Shown in pieces: positions 17,577-27,048 of a DNA stretch of 64,000 nt. The translations under genes and the position numbers were made by a program. The stretch lies in assembly GCA_018262715.1 (NCBI GenBank), contig JADFDS010000011.1, positions 103,760 to 167,759 of the forward strand, read 5' to 3'. How positions within the stretch are numbered: position 1 is the stretch's first letter; every line of letters begins with the position of its first letter. The DNA comes from Bacteroidota bacterium (lineage in GTDB: Bacteria > Bacteroidota > Bacteroidia > Bacteroidales > VadinHA17). A model generated the notes under the pieces. That model searched no databases. It was given only the letters and a program-made list of their open reading frames with translations, and was not told the origin of the DNA.

Positions 17577-18626
17577 ATGAAACTATCTCAATTCAAGTAC
17601 ACACTACCCCAGGAGTTGATTGCTCTTTACCCCTCCAAAAACAGGGACGAATCGCGGCTGATGGTAGTGCACAGGGATACCGGGGAGATTGAGCATAAGG
17701 TGTTTAAAGACATCGTGGAGTATTTCAGGGAGCGTGATGTGCTTGTATTCAACAACACCAAGGTTTTTCCGGCCAGGCTGTACGGGAACAAGGAGAAGAC
17801 TGGGGCTGAGATAGAGGTGTTCCTGCTTCGCGAGCTGAACCGTGAGCAGAGGCTTTGGGATGTGCTGGTTGACCCGGCAAGGAAGATCAGGATTGGCAAC
17901 AAGCTTTATTTCGGGGAGGATGACCTGCTGGTGGCGGAAGTGATAGACAATACCACATCGAGAGGCAGAACCCTTCGTTTTCTCTTTGACGGAACATATG
18001 AGGAGTTCAAGCAGACGCTTTATTCGCTCGGCGAGACTCCGCTTCCGAAGTTCATCAACAGGCCTGTTGAGCCGGAGGATAATGAGCGGTACCAGACCAT
18101 TTTTGCAAAGCATGAAGGAGCGGTTGCTGCGCCGACGGCCGGGCTTCATTTCAGCAGGGAACTGCTGAAGAGGCTTGAGATAGTTGGCGTTGAGTTTGCC
18201 GAGATCACCCTTCATGTGGGGCTTGGCAATTTCCGTAATGTTGATGTGGAGGACCTGACCAAGCACAAGGTTGATTCCGAGAGGATAATCATCTCCGAGG
18301 ATGCATCGGTGCTGATCAACAAGGCCAAAGAGAGGAAGAGCAGGATCTGCGCAGTAGGAACCACCGTGATACGGACACTGGAGAGTTCTGTTTCTACCTC
18401 GGGAATGGTAAAACCGTTTAACGGATGGACCAACAAGTTTATCTTTCCGCCCTACGACTTCAGGGTGCCCGATATGCTTGTGAGCAATTTCCAGCTCCCG
18501 TATTCCACTCTGCTGATGATGGTTTCCGCTTTTGCGGGCTACAATCTTCTTTTTGATGCATATCGTACTGCCGTCAAGGAAAAATACAGGTTCGGAACCT
18601 ACGGAGATGCCATGCTGATTCTTTAG
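17577..18626 (+). CDS. queA: S-adenosylmethionine:tRNA ribosyltransferase-isomerase QueA
   Basis: The product has 349 residues from the ATG at 17577; a TTG two codons upstream is less likely. QueA transfers and rearranges the ribose of SAM onto 7-aminomethyl-7-deazaguanine in tRNA, giving epoxyqueuosine. Family blocks are seen in order: [64 protein letters not shown] and the C-terminal [25 protein letters not shown] strong hairpin terminator follows at 18675-18699, ending the cluster that starts with ftsX. Confidence 0.95.
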   Translation: MKLSQFKYTLPQELIALYPSKNRDESRLMVVHRDTGEIEHKVFKDIVEYFRERDVLVFNNTKVFPARLYGNKEKTGAEIEVFLLRELNREQRLWDVLVDPARKIRIGNKLYFGEDDLLVAEVIDNTTSRGRTLRFLFDGTYEEFKQTLYSLGETPLPKFINRPVEPEDNERYQTIFAKHEGAVAAPTAGLHFSRELLKRLEIVGVEFAEITLHVGLGNFRNVDVEDLTKHKVDSERIIISEDASVLINKAKERKSRICAVGTTVIRTLESSVSTSGMVKPFNGWTNKFIFPPYDFRVPDMLVSNFQLPYSTLLMMVSAFAGYNLLFDAYRTAVKEKYRFGTYGDAMLIL

Positions 18627-18674
18627 CGACGAGGCATCAAAATTGTTGATAAACATTTGATAATGTGGATAATT

Positions 18675-18699
18675 AGTGCCGGCATCACTTGCCGGCACT
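18675..18699 (+). terminator. Intrinsic terminator after queA
   Basis: A perfect 10-bp GC-rich stem (18675-18684 with 18690-18699), a 5-nt loop and a pyrimidine-rich tail (TCTCTTTTCTC) lie 49 nt after the queA stop codon. Confidence 0.85.
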
Positions 18700-18823
18700 T
18701 CTCTTTTCTCTGAAATTCACGCATTAAGAGGCTAAATTCTTCTGCAATGAAGTAACCATTTTGACGTTTGATGAGTATAAATGACGTACAGCAGTTAAAG
18801 AAGCCACGTAATCAACCTGTAGA

Positions 18824-21800
18824 ATGTTAAGTTACAAGAAAGCGATATTTCCATTGCTTGTAGGGATATTCGCTTTATTATTTGAGTTATCAGTTTCAGC
18901 CCAGTGCGGACCGGGGAAGATATCCAGGGTAGTTCAGGGTTACGCCTCTCTTATAACAACTGATAACTCTTACAATGGTATCACCGGCCCAAGCTCTCTT
19001 GGAGTGCCTGACGGAAACGGGACTTATTTTAGTAATAACGGACAATACATTATCATTGATCTCCTTGACACTGTAAGAGTTGGTCAGACATATTCATTCA
19101 TATGGAGACAATTTCCTGGAATTATACCTGCATCTCAAATATGGTGGAGTGAATCAATTGATGGTGTCACATTTTATAATAATTCACATTCAGGTTTCTT
19201 AAGTACAACAAATGAAGAATACTTTCAATCAGAGATAATTGCTGAAAATGATACGCGGTTTATCAGAGTATTCATTAACGGAACCAACGACTTTAATCTT
19301 GACGCTGTATCTTATTACGCAACAAAGTGTTATTCTGATTTGTGTGGTGCCGGGTATACCAGTCAGCTTATATCCGGAAATGCAATATATAGTGCAGGGA
19401 ATAGCATAAATGATCCTACCTATGCAAATATTGGCCCGGATGGTCGAGGGGCCTTTCTTAATTCAACAACAGACTTTGCACGGTTCAGAGTCCCTAATAC
19501 AATCCCTGCCGGGCAGCCATACTATATCATCTGGCGAGCTGACCAGAACGGGGCACAAATCAGGATAAGAGAATCATCGGACGGAAGCACCTGGTCAGGA
19601 TATAAATACACTGTTGCCCGTCCATCCTCCGCCTTGTTTTCATTGCACATTGAAACGACAGGGATCGCTACCAACTATATTGAAATATCGCCCGCGAACA
19701 GTTATGATTTGTATTTGGATGCATTGGTCTATAATGCAATGTCATGCGATCTCGCTGCTCCTGACCTGGATGTTGAAGGGTCTTATACTTATTGCGGATC
19801 TCAGATATATATTGCACCGGGATTAACCATAGGTGATCCCTATAATCAGATCATTACATATGCTTATGTCCAGATAGGCAACGGATTTCAAGCTGGTCAG
19901 GACATACTCAGTATCACTCCGGAGTACGGTATTACTGCAACATATAATTCAACACACGGGTTATTGGTCTTAAAAGGAACAGCTACCACATCTCAATATC
20001 AAAGTGTGCTGAGAAGTCTGATTTTTAGAAATACCAATCCCGTTCCTGTTGCCGGGAATCGGGAGATCATAGTTTCTCTTGAACGATATCATCCTGGAAC
20101 AAATCATTATTATCGATATGTTGGCATCTCGGGGTTGACCTGGCATTCAGCCTTGCTCTATGCAGCAAGGACTTATCTTTATGGGATGCAAGGTTATCTG
20201 GTGAACATTACTTCTGCAGCAGAGAATAGTTTCCTTATCTCCCAGATGACAGGCGGAGCCATATGGACAGGAGCAAGTGACTTCTACTCCTCGGAAGGAG
20301 ACTGGAAATGGATGACAGGTCCTGAATCAGGCACTTCATTTTGGTCAGGAGATGAGAACGGCACAGAACTGACATATGCAAATTGGAATGCAGGAGAACC
20401 AAATGATGACGGGAATCAGGATTATTGCCATTTTCTTTCTGATGGCACATGGGATGATAATGGATTTAATCTGGGATCCGGAATTTACAGGCCTGATGGT
20501 TATTATGTAGAATTTGGGGGGATATCGGGTGATCCGGAGGTTGATTTATTTGGTATTGTTAATGTTATAATTGATGACCAACCCCCGTCTCTTGTTGGGA
20601 TTTTCCCGGAGGGTCAATCTGATTTGAATCTTTGTTTTGGATCAATACCTGCAGGTCCCTCCACGGCTTCAATTGCAGCATTATACTCAGATAATTGCGG
20701 AGGCCCCATTACTGTCACAAAGTCGGGTACTCCAACGGGAAATGATTGTGCCTGGACCGTTACTTACACCTATACTGTACGCGACTGGCGTTCAAATTAT
20801 GTAACAGTTGTACCGTCAGTTATGTACAGTGGAGGAGACATGACAGCTCCGGTTCTTGTGGGGACCTTCCCGACAGGCCAGACAAATATGAATCTGTGCT
20901 TCACATCAATTCCTGCCGGGCCTGCCATTGCTGACATTGCATCCCTCTACACAGACAACTGCGGAGGGCCCATAACCGTGACCAAGACAGGGACTCCAAC
21001 CGGAACTGACTGTTCGTGGAGCGTCACCTATACTTATACAGTCCGGGACAAGTGTAACAATTACGTAACTACAGTACCATCAGTGACGTACACCGGAGGA
21101 GACACGGAGGCACCTCAGCTGGCAGGCGTTCTTCCGGGCGGTGCAGTAGGTAATGTGTGTTATGCAGATCGTCCTGCGGCGCCACTTGCAACAGACATAG
21201 CACTGTTATATACTGATAACTGCAGCACTCCCACAGCGAGCCTGACGTCAACTGATGTTACGGGCGACAACTGCAGCTGGAGTGTCAAGTACACGTATAC
21301 AGTTACAGACGGGTGCAATGCCATCACGGCAGAAGTGACGTACACCGGAGGAGACACGGAGGCACCGACTTTCATTGTTCCTGTTGAAATTACTATATGC
21401 AGGGACATTAACGGAAACATAAACAGAGACCCATCACTGACAGGTACTGTAACCAATTTAGCGGATAACTGCTCAAACACTTTTAGTATATTATATGAGG
21501 ACTCTGATGAAATACCATCAGAAATGTCAGCAGGATATATAACAAGAAAATGGTCTGTAATTGATGAGTGCGGAAACCCGGCTATTCAATATCAGACTAT
21601 CTGGGTCCAACCCGTCCCGCGCATATCAGTTACGGTCCCTGATACTCTCTTCTGCAATGGCTCAACCGTTGAGTTTACAATTGACTCACTGGTTGTCTCA
21701 CGCGGCGAGGTGATGTATGACCTGGATGTAACCTATCCGGCAGACCTCAGCGGCACCCTCACCGACGGCCAGAACCAGATAATAAATATTTCTGACCTGC

Positions 21801-24800
21801 TCACCAATAACTCCGACAGCTACCAGACAGCAATCTACAGATTCAGACCTTACATACAGGGCAAAACCGGTGATCCGACCTGCCATGATGGAGTAGAGGT
21901 AATAATCGCTGTCCATGTTGAACCGACAGCCAGGGTCGCCCTGACCCTGTCAGATAACGAGCTTTGCAATGGTGAAAGCGTGAACATCCAGATCGCCACG
22001 CCAACAACTGCATACAACGGCCTGGAATTCAACGTTGAAGCCATTAACAGCTATCCTGAGATAACCGGATTCACCGACAGGACCGGGCTGATTGTTACCG
22101 ATATCATTACGGAAGCGCTCAGCAACAGCGGAGACACAGCCAGGCTTGTCACCTATGTTGTAGCTCCTGCAACACTTGATGTCAGTGGCAATCAGAAGTG
22201 CTACGGCATCAGGGATACAGTCAGGGTATGGGTCAATCCTACCCCCAGGGCAACGCCGGAGAACTATGCTCCGCACATATGTTACGGTGGCACCACGGAC
22301 GTCGTGCTTCTGTCACCCACAGTCATGAGCTCCGGAATAAATGAATTCAACTATACAATCACTTCCACAGCCTCCACTGCTGTTGTCGCAGGGAACAGAA
22401 CCGCGCTGAACAGCCAGGCACCCGGGACTCATCTGCAGTTCCCCTATACCAATGAAAGTGACACTATGCAGTCGGTGTTCTTCCGGATTACACCCAAGGT
22501 GACGGGTCCGGGTTGTCCTTACGGACCTCCGGTAATATCCGAGATAAAGGTTCACCCTCATCCGCTTCAATCACTTGAGATCCTCGACTCTATCACATGT
22601 GATGGCGGTCAGGACGGAGCTCTGCAGGTAATTTATGCACGTGGATTTGATTCATTGTGGGTGGCATGGACAGGGCCTGATTACTGGGAAGAGGCTGCAT
22701 ACAACATGTTCATCGCAGAGGAGTGCAGCCAGGGATATTATACGGCAACGGTCACTGACAGCCTCGGTTGCTCCAGCTCTGACGCACTTAATTTCCTGGC
22801 CCCAAGCATTGAGGTGTCACTCTATTTTGGCCAGTTTATCTCATGCCCCGGCGCTGAGGATGCAAGAATGGTTGTTGCATTGACAGAAGGGCATGCACCT
22901 CCTTACTACTACAGCCTTGTCTGGAACAGCGCTGACACCGTGTACCAGGGATGGATGCCGCCCGAGGGCACTTTCTTCTCTCTTGACAACCTGAAACCAG
23001 GTGAATATTTGCTTACCGTTGTGGACGCCAATGGATGCAGGGAGGAACTGCCGAGAACGCTGTACGATGCACCTGTCACCTTCGCCGGCTTTGAAAAGTC
23101 ACTATATGCTGACGACAATATTTCATGCGAGAGCTACAGTGACGGAACCATCAGAGTAAGTGAAATATACAGCTATTATATGGAAGGCGCTGATACTGTA
23201 TTTGTAAGCAGCAGGGCTCCATATACTTACCTGTGGTCTGCCTCCAACGGAGGAATCATCAGCGGAAGCCCAACAGACAGTCTTCTTGTCAATATTCCGG
23301 CCGGTACATATACTCTCACTGTAACAGACAGCCAGGGCTGCATATTCAACTTTACCGAGACTATGACCGAGCCTGACGGCATTGACCTTATTGATGAAGA
23401 AGTCTCACTTAGCAATGACGGAAATTACGAGATCTCGTGCTATGGTGGCAGTGACGGATTTATCAACCTGCAGTTTGACGGTGGCACAGGAGCTTACGGT
23501 TATGCGTGGACGGGTCCTGACGGCTTTACATCAAACACCCAATCACTGACAGGGATCGGTGCTGGAACCTATAATCTTACAGTTACTGATGGCAACATGT
23601 GTCACCGGGAGTATACCTATATTCTTGATGAACCTGATTCATTGAGCATTGCAGTATCAACATCCCATACACCTGACAATGCATTCAATATAGGCTGCAA
23701 TGGCGGTGATGGTACAATTGATATCACCGTTAGCGGCGGAAGCGGTGCGGGAACCTATTCTTACCAGTGGACAAAATCCGCAGATCAGTCATATGCCAGC
23801 AATCTGGAGGACCTGACTGTCAAAGCCGGGACATATCTGCTGCAGGTTACCGATGTGAACGGTTGTGTCAACACAAGGACAGTGGAGATCACCGAACCTG
23901 ACTCATTAAGCCTGTCTCTTGCAGTGTCTGACATAACCTGCTTAAATGCTCCGGCTTACAATGACGGTTCAATTGACCTTACAGTCAGCGGCGGGCGTCC
24001 GCCATATTCTTATTCCTGGACCGGCCCCGCAGGCTTTACATCATCCCTTGAAGACATCTCAGCACTGACAGAAGGCACTTATACAATCACTGTCACCGAT
24101 TCATACGGATGCAGTATTGCCTCAGACACCTTTCTCAGCCTGCCTGAACCAATCTCGCTCGAACCACGTATTTCAGATTATAACGGATTCAGCATAAGCT
24201 GTCTCGGGAAAAGTGACGGATGGCTCCGGATCATTCCTCAGACCGGCACGGCTCCGTATAGCTATTCTTGGAGCGGACCTGCAGGGTTTACCGCGACTAC
24301 TGATTCGATCTACTCTCTTAGAGAAGGAACCTACTCGGTGATTGTAACAGACGCGCACCTCTGTTCTGTGACACAGGATATTACACTGGTTTCACCCGGG
24401 CAACTGAGTATGACTCTGAGTATTGGCCTTAGCAACGGCGGCAGCTTTAATATCAACTGCAACGGAGCTTCCTCCGGCAGGGTTAATGTAACAGCGGTGA
24501 ATGCCGCCGGCACACCTGAATATATCTGGTCAGACGGACTTTCCGGAGCTGCCAGGGATAACCTTACGGCAGGCTATCATGAGGTAATCCTTACAGACGC
24601 CAATGGCTGCATTGCTGACACCTCACTGACGCTCACTGAACCCGATTCGCTGCGGATCAGCTTTGCCCTGATCTCGCCTTACTGTCCTGAAAGCAATGAC
24701 GGAAGCATCTTTGCAGGTGTCACCGGTGGTGAGGGTGCATACACCTTCACATGGAGCGACGGGCAGACCACCCAGGAGGCTGTTGGCCTGGTACAGGGGC

Positions 24801-25147
24801 TTTACACGGTTGAAGCACGAGACTTTAACGGATGCGTACTTTCAGATTCCCTGTTACTTAAGCCGACAAATGACATTTGTGTGGGCATACCGAACGCCTT
24901 CTCGCCTGACGGCGACGGGATCAATGAGTTCTGGAACATCACAAGGATTTCATTCTACAACGAAGCCGAAGTGATCATTCTCAACAGGTGGGGCGAGATA
25001 GTATGGAAATCAGAAAAAGGATATCCGGATCCATGGGACGGCCGCGCCTCAAACGGCAAGGTGCTCCCGATGGATTCATACCACTACGCGATAGACCTCC
25101 ACAACGGAGAGAAACCGATTGTCGGTCATGTGACCATTATCAGGTAA
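18824..25147 (+). CDS. Giant T9SS-exported adhesin: C-type lectin domain, PKD-like domains, SprB repeats, type B sorting domain
   Basis: This 2107-residue secreted protein has a signal peptide (about 1-27, ending SVSAQ). Next come two similar beta-sandwich modules starting CGPGKISRVV (about 28) and CGAGYTSQLI (about 173), then a C-type lectin-like domain (about 425-565; WTGASD, then WNAGEPNDDGNQDYCHF, then WDD). Three tandem 88-residue HYR-like repeats with a DNC...C pattern follow (about 590-845). Three PKD-like modules (about 930-1250) precede nine SprB-type repeats (about 1255-2010; core C-x-G-x-x-DG-x-I). The last 90 residues are the gliding-associated type B T9SS sorting domain (IPNAFSPDGDGINEFW, then VIILNRWGEIVWKS, then WDGRASNGK). 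By family analogy it is exported through the outer membrane and held at the surface for adhesion or gliding. The downstream PorP/SprF gene is its likely partner. The ligand of the lectin domain is unknown. Confidence 0.88.
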   Translation: MLSYKKAIFPLLVGIFALLFELSVSAQCGPGKISRVVQGYASLITTDNSYNGITGPSSLGVPDGNGTYFSNNGQYIIIDLLDTVRVGQTYSFIWRQFPGIIPASQIWWSESIDGVTFYNNSHSGFLSTTNEEYFQSEIIAENDTRFIRVFINGTNDFNLDAVSYYATKCYSDLCGAGYTSQLISGNAIYSAGNSINDPTYANIGPDGRGAFLNSTTDFARFRVPNTIPAGQPYYIIWRADQNGAQIRIRESSDGSTWSGYKYTVARPSSALFSLHIETTGIATNYIEISPANSYDLYLDALVYNAMSCDLAAPDLDVEGSYTYCGSQIYIAPGLTIGDPYNQIITYAYVQIGNGFQAGQDILSITPEYGITATYNSTHGLLVLKGTATTSQYQSVLRSLIFRNTNPVPVAGNREIIVSLERYHPGTNHYYRYVGISGLTWHSALLYAARTYLYGMQGYLVNITSAAENSFLISQMTGGAIWTGASDFYSSEGDWKWMTGPESGTSFWSGDENGTELTYANWNAGEPNDDGNQDYCHFLSDGTWDDNGFNLGSGIYRPDGYYVEFGGISGDPEVDLFGIVNVIIDDQPPSLVGIFPEGQSDLNLCFGSIPAGPSTASIAALYSDNCGGPITVTKSGTPTGNDCAWTVTYTYTVRDWRSNYVTVVPSVMYSGGDMTAPVLVGTFPTGQTNMNLCFTSIPAGPAIADIASLYTDNCGGPITVTKTGTPTGTDCSWSVTYTYTVRDKCNNYVTTVPSVTYTGGDTEAPQLAGVLPGGAVGNVCYADRPAAPLATDIALLYTDNCSTPTASLTSTDVTGDNCSWSVKYTYTVTDGCNAITAEVTYTGGDTEAPTFIVPVEITICRDINGNINRDPSLTGTVTNLADNCSNTFSILYEDSDEIPSEMSAGYITRKWSVIDECGNPAIQYQTIWVQPVPRISVTVPDTLFCNGSTVEFTIDSLVVSRGEVMYDLDVTYPADLSGTLTDGQNQIINISDLLTNNSDSYQTAIYRFRPYIQGKTGDPTCHDGVEVIIAVHVEPTARVALTLSDNELCNGESVNIQIATPTTAYNGLEFNVEAINSYPEITGFTDRTGLIVTDIITEALSNSGDTARLVTYVVAPATLDVSGNQKCYGIRDTVRVWVNPTPRATPENYAPHICYGGTTDVVLLSPTVMSSGINEFNYTITSTASTAVVAGNRTALNSQAPGTHLQFPYTNESDTMQSVFFRITPKVTGPGCPYGPPVISEIKVHPHPLQSLEILDSITCDGGQDGALQVIYARGFDSLWVAWTGPDYWEEAAYNMFIAEECSQGYYTATVTDSLGCSSSDALNFLAPSIEVSLYFGQFISCPGAEDARMVVALTEGHAPPYYYSLVWNSADTVYQGWMPPEGTFFSLDNLKPGEYLLTVVDANGCREELPRTLYDAPVTFAGFEKSLYADDNISCESYSDGTIRVSEIYSYYMEGADTVFVSSRAPYTYLWSASNGGIISGSPTDSLLVNIPAGTYTLTVTDSQGCIFNFTETMTEPDGIDLIDEEVSLSNDGNYEISCYGGSDGFINLQFDGGTGAYGYAWTGPDGFTSNTQSLTGIGAGTYNLTVTDGNMCHREYTYILDEPDSLSIAVSTSHTPDNAFNIGCNGGDGTIDITVSGGSGAGTYSYQWTKSADQSYASNLEDLTVKAGTYLLQVTDVNGCVNTRTVEITEPDSLSLSLAVSDITCLNAPAYNDGSIDLTVSGGRPPYSYSWTGPAGFTSSLEDISALTEGTYTITVTDSYGCSIASDTFLSLPEPISLEPRISDYNGFSISCLGKSDGWLRIIPQTGTAPYSYSWSGPAGFTATTDSIYSLREGTYSVIVTDAHLCSVTQDITLVSPGQLSMTLSIGLSNGGSFNINCNGASSGRVNVTAVNAAGTPEYIWSDGLSGAARDNLTAGYHEVILTDANGCIADTSLTLTEPDSLRISFALISPYCPESNDGSIFAGVTGGEGAYTFTWSDGQTTQEAVGLVQGLYTVEARDFNGCVLSDSLLLKPTNDICVGIPNAFSPDGDGINEFWNITRISFYNEAEVIILNRWGEIVWKSEKGYPDPWDGRASNGKVLPMDSYHYAIDLHNGEKPIVGHVTIIR
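20591..21370 (+). repeat. Three tandem 264-bp coding repeats within the adhesin gene
   Basis: Copies start near 20591, 20855 and 21119, each 264 bp (88 codons) apart, with the third slightly shortened. Each encodes a LVG-FP-G-x-N-LCF...DNCGGPITVTK...TYTYTVRD module. Copies 1 and 2 are most alike at the DNA level. Confidence 0.8.
21083..21366 (+). repeat. Exact 32-bp direct repeat pair within the adhesin gene
   Basis: Positions 21083-21114 and 21335-21366 are identical over 32 bases and lie 252 bp (84 codons) apart, at the ends of HYR-like repeats 2 and 3. Perfect identity suggests recent duplication or gene conversion. Confidence 0.85.
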
Positions 25148-25150
25148 ATT

Positions 25151-26155
25151 ATGTGCAGAAGTGAAGGAGTACATAAGGTGAAAAGGGGATTGATCATACT
25201 GGCTGCAATCATGATTACATCAGTGCTTGACGCCCAGCAACTGCCAATTTACAGCCAATATCTGTTCAACAAGTATCTCATCAATCCTGCAGTGGCTGGC
25301 AGTGACGGTTACACCAGCCTTAACCTGACCACAAGGCAGCAATGGGCAGGATACCAGGGAGCGCCACAGACATATTCGCTCAGCTTTAACGGCAGGCTGC
25401 TGAAGCAGAAGTACCTCATACGTCAGAATGTTTTTGACAAGAAGATTTTCAAGCCACATACCGAGGGCCGCGTTGGTATCGGGGGAACGGTCTTTTCTGA
25501 TATTAACGGCCTGGTCCGGAGGACCGGATTCTCCACCTCATATGCATATCATATCTGGTTGCAGGGAGGGACACAGCTTTCCTTAGGGCTCGCCTTTACG
25601 GGCTATCACTACAAGATAGACCAGAGACAGATACAGTTCGAAGATCCTGATGAGCCATGGCTGAACACTGATTTCAGGAAGGGAATATTTGTTCCCGACT
25701 TCAATTTCGGTGCATATCTTCTGAACAGGAAATATGCCATCGGATTCTCCGCACAGGAGTTGATGGAGGGGTTCATCAAGGCAGGAAGCCAGGCATACAG
25801 GGACCTGAAGATACAGAGGACCTATTACCTCTTCGGAAACTATGACTTTGAGCCTGACAACAAAACGCTGATTCAGCCATCACTGCTTATAAAGATGTCT
25901 GAGCAGGTCAGGCCCCAGGCAGATATTGGTGTTACCTACTCATATGACAACAAACTCTGGGTTGGGGCTACCTTCAGGACCGGCAGCGCTATCATAGCCA
26001 ATGTGGGTGTCAGGAGAGACAGGCTCTTCTTTGGGTACTCCTTTGATTTTACCCTTAATTCCATCCAGATGTCCACCTACGGGTCACATGAGTTCATTGT
26101 GGCAGCCAGGTTCGGCGATACACCGAGGAAATACCGCTGGCTTGACAGGTACTAG
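25151..26155 (+). CDS. PorP/SprF family type IX secretion outer-membrane protein
   Basis: The 334-residue protein has an N-terminal export signal (KRGLIILAAIMITSVLDAQ). The GTG at 25178 gives the neater signal peptide; the ATG at 25151 adds nine residues and lies 3 nt after the adhesin stop. QLPIYSQYLFNKYLINPAVAGSDGYTSLNLTTRQQWAG is the family opening, and the remainder is outer-membrane beta-barrel with alternating aromatic strands. In Flavobacterium johnsoniae SprF is needed to export the neighbouring adhesin SprB; these proteins pair with type B sorting-domain substrates. The tight spacing suggests the same relationship here. Its stop codon overlaps the tail of the convergent methyltransferase gene by 4 nt. 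Confidence 0.9.
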   Translation: MCRSEGVHKVKRGLIILAAIMITSVLDAQQLPIYSQYLFNKYLINPAVAGSDGYTSLNLTTRQQWAGYQGAPQTYSLSFNGRLLKQKYLIRQNVFDKKIFKPHTEGRVGIGGTVFSDINGLVRRTGFSTSYAYHIWLQGGTQLSLGLAFTGYHYKIDQRQIQFEDPDEPWLNTDFRKGIFVPDFNFGAYLLNRKYAIGFSAQELMEGFIKAGSQAYRDLKIQRTYYLFGNYDFEPDNKTLIQPSLLIKMSEQVRPQADIGVTYSYDNKLWVGATFRTGSAIIANVGVRRDRLFFGYSFDFTLNSIQMSTYGSHEFIVAARFGDTPRKYRWLDRY

Positions 26156-27048
26156 GATTTCTTTTTTGAAATCACAAAAACCAGTGAACTTGCCTGCTTT
26201 TTACGGAAAATGTTTCGCAGAGCGATAAAAAGGCCTGTTACGGCTCCCCTTATCAGTGGCATGGATTTGCTTTCGTTCCTGTAGCTCAGGTAGGAAATAT
26301 AAAAAAGATCAAGTGGCAAGGCCGAAATCTTTTCGCATGCAAGTCCGTGCCTGTCGGCGAAATTAACAAAAGCTGCCGGTGTGAAATGCCACAGATGCCT
26401 GGGCACGTCGAGAGCCGCCCACCGGTTCCCGAACCGGGCTGAATCTGATGATGCGAAGTTGGGAAGCGCTATAATACACCTGCCGTCATCCCTGAGGATA
26501 CGGTTTACCTCGTCCATCCACAGATCCGGTTCATAGAGGTGCTCAAGCACATGCCATAGTGTGATGCAATCAGCCGAGTCGGGCGGCATGCCCTTTATCT
26601 CCGCAGGAGTCACCGCCCTGATTCCAAACCTTGCTACCGAGTATTTCCTGGCATTATCGCTGATCTCGATGCCCGTAACCTGCCATCCCCGCTTCTTCAT
26701 GTATGCGGCAAAATAACCTGTACCGCTCCCGATATCAACCAGTGATCCGGTCTCTTTACCGACAGCTGACGCAACCAGCCTTTGCTTTCGGCCAAGCATA
26801 AAGCTGCGGGCAAGGTGATAGATGTAGTCGGAAATGCTCTGTTTCCTGTCAGTATGAGAGATATATTCCTCAGAGACATAAAAGTTGCCTGCCTCTTCTT
26901 CCGGGGGAGGGTCAGCTGTCCATCCCATACCGCAGGCATTGCATCGCATAATGAGGAACTCCCTGCTGCTGACCAGATGATCCTTTGCATGAAACAGACC
27001 GGCGATGTCTGCAGATCCGCATGCAGGGCAGATAAGTCGTTCAGCCAT
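26152..27048 (-). CDS. Class I SAM-dependent methyltransferase with N-terminal zinc-ribbon-like motif
   Basis: The 298-residue protein opens with two CxxC pairs (CPACG at 8-12, CNACG at 36-40), suggesting a small zinc ribbon. The methyltransferase fold follows: SAM-binding motif I LVDIGSGTGYFAAYMKKRG (about 102-120), acidic GIEIS end of strand 2, then ADCITLWHVLEHLYEPD (about 160-176). This is the Methyltransf_23 arrangement often found in polysaccharide and O-antigen loci. The start codon overlaps the yfhO stop by one base (TGATG), so the two are translationally coupled. The methyl acceptor is unknown; a sugar or lipid-linked glycan is the usual guess for this group. Confidence 0.85.
   Translation of the reverse strand: MAERLICPACGSADIAGLFHAKDHLVSSREFLIMRCNACGMGWTADPPPEEEAGNFYVSEEYISHTDRKQSISDYIYHLARSFMLGRKQRLVASAVGKETGSLVDIGSGTGYFAAYMKKRGWQVTGIEISDNARKYSVARFGIRAVTPAEIKGMPPDSADCITLWHVLEHLYEPDLWMDEVNRILRDDGRCIIALPNFASSDSARFGNRWAALDVPRHLWHFTPAAFVNFADRHGLACEKISALPLDLFYISYLSYRNESKSMPLIRGAVTGLFIALRNIFRKKQASSLVFVISKKKS

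Noticed and set aside
17604-18698. Long open frame on the minus strand opposite queA
   Set aside because: It mirrors queA codon structure, its predicted protein has no recognisable domain, and queA is a complete, well-matched gene.
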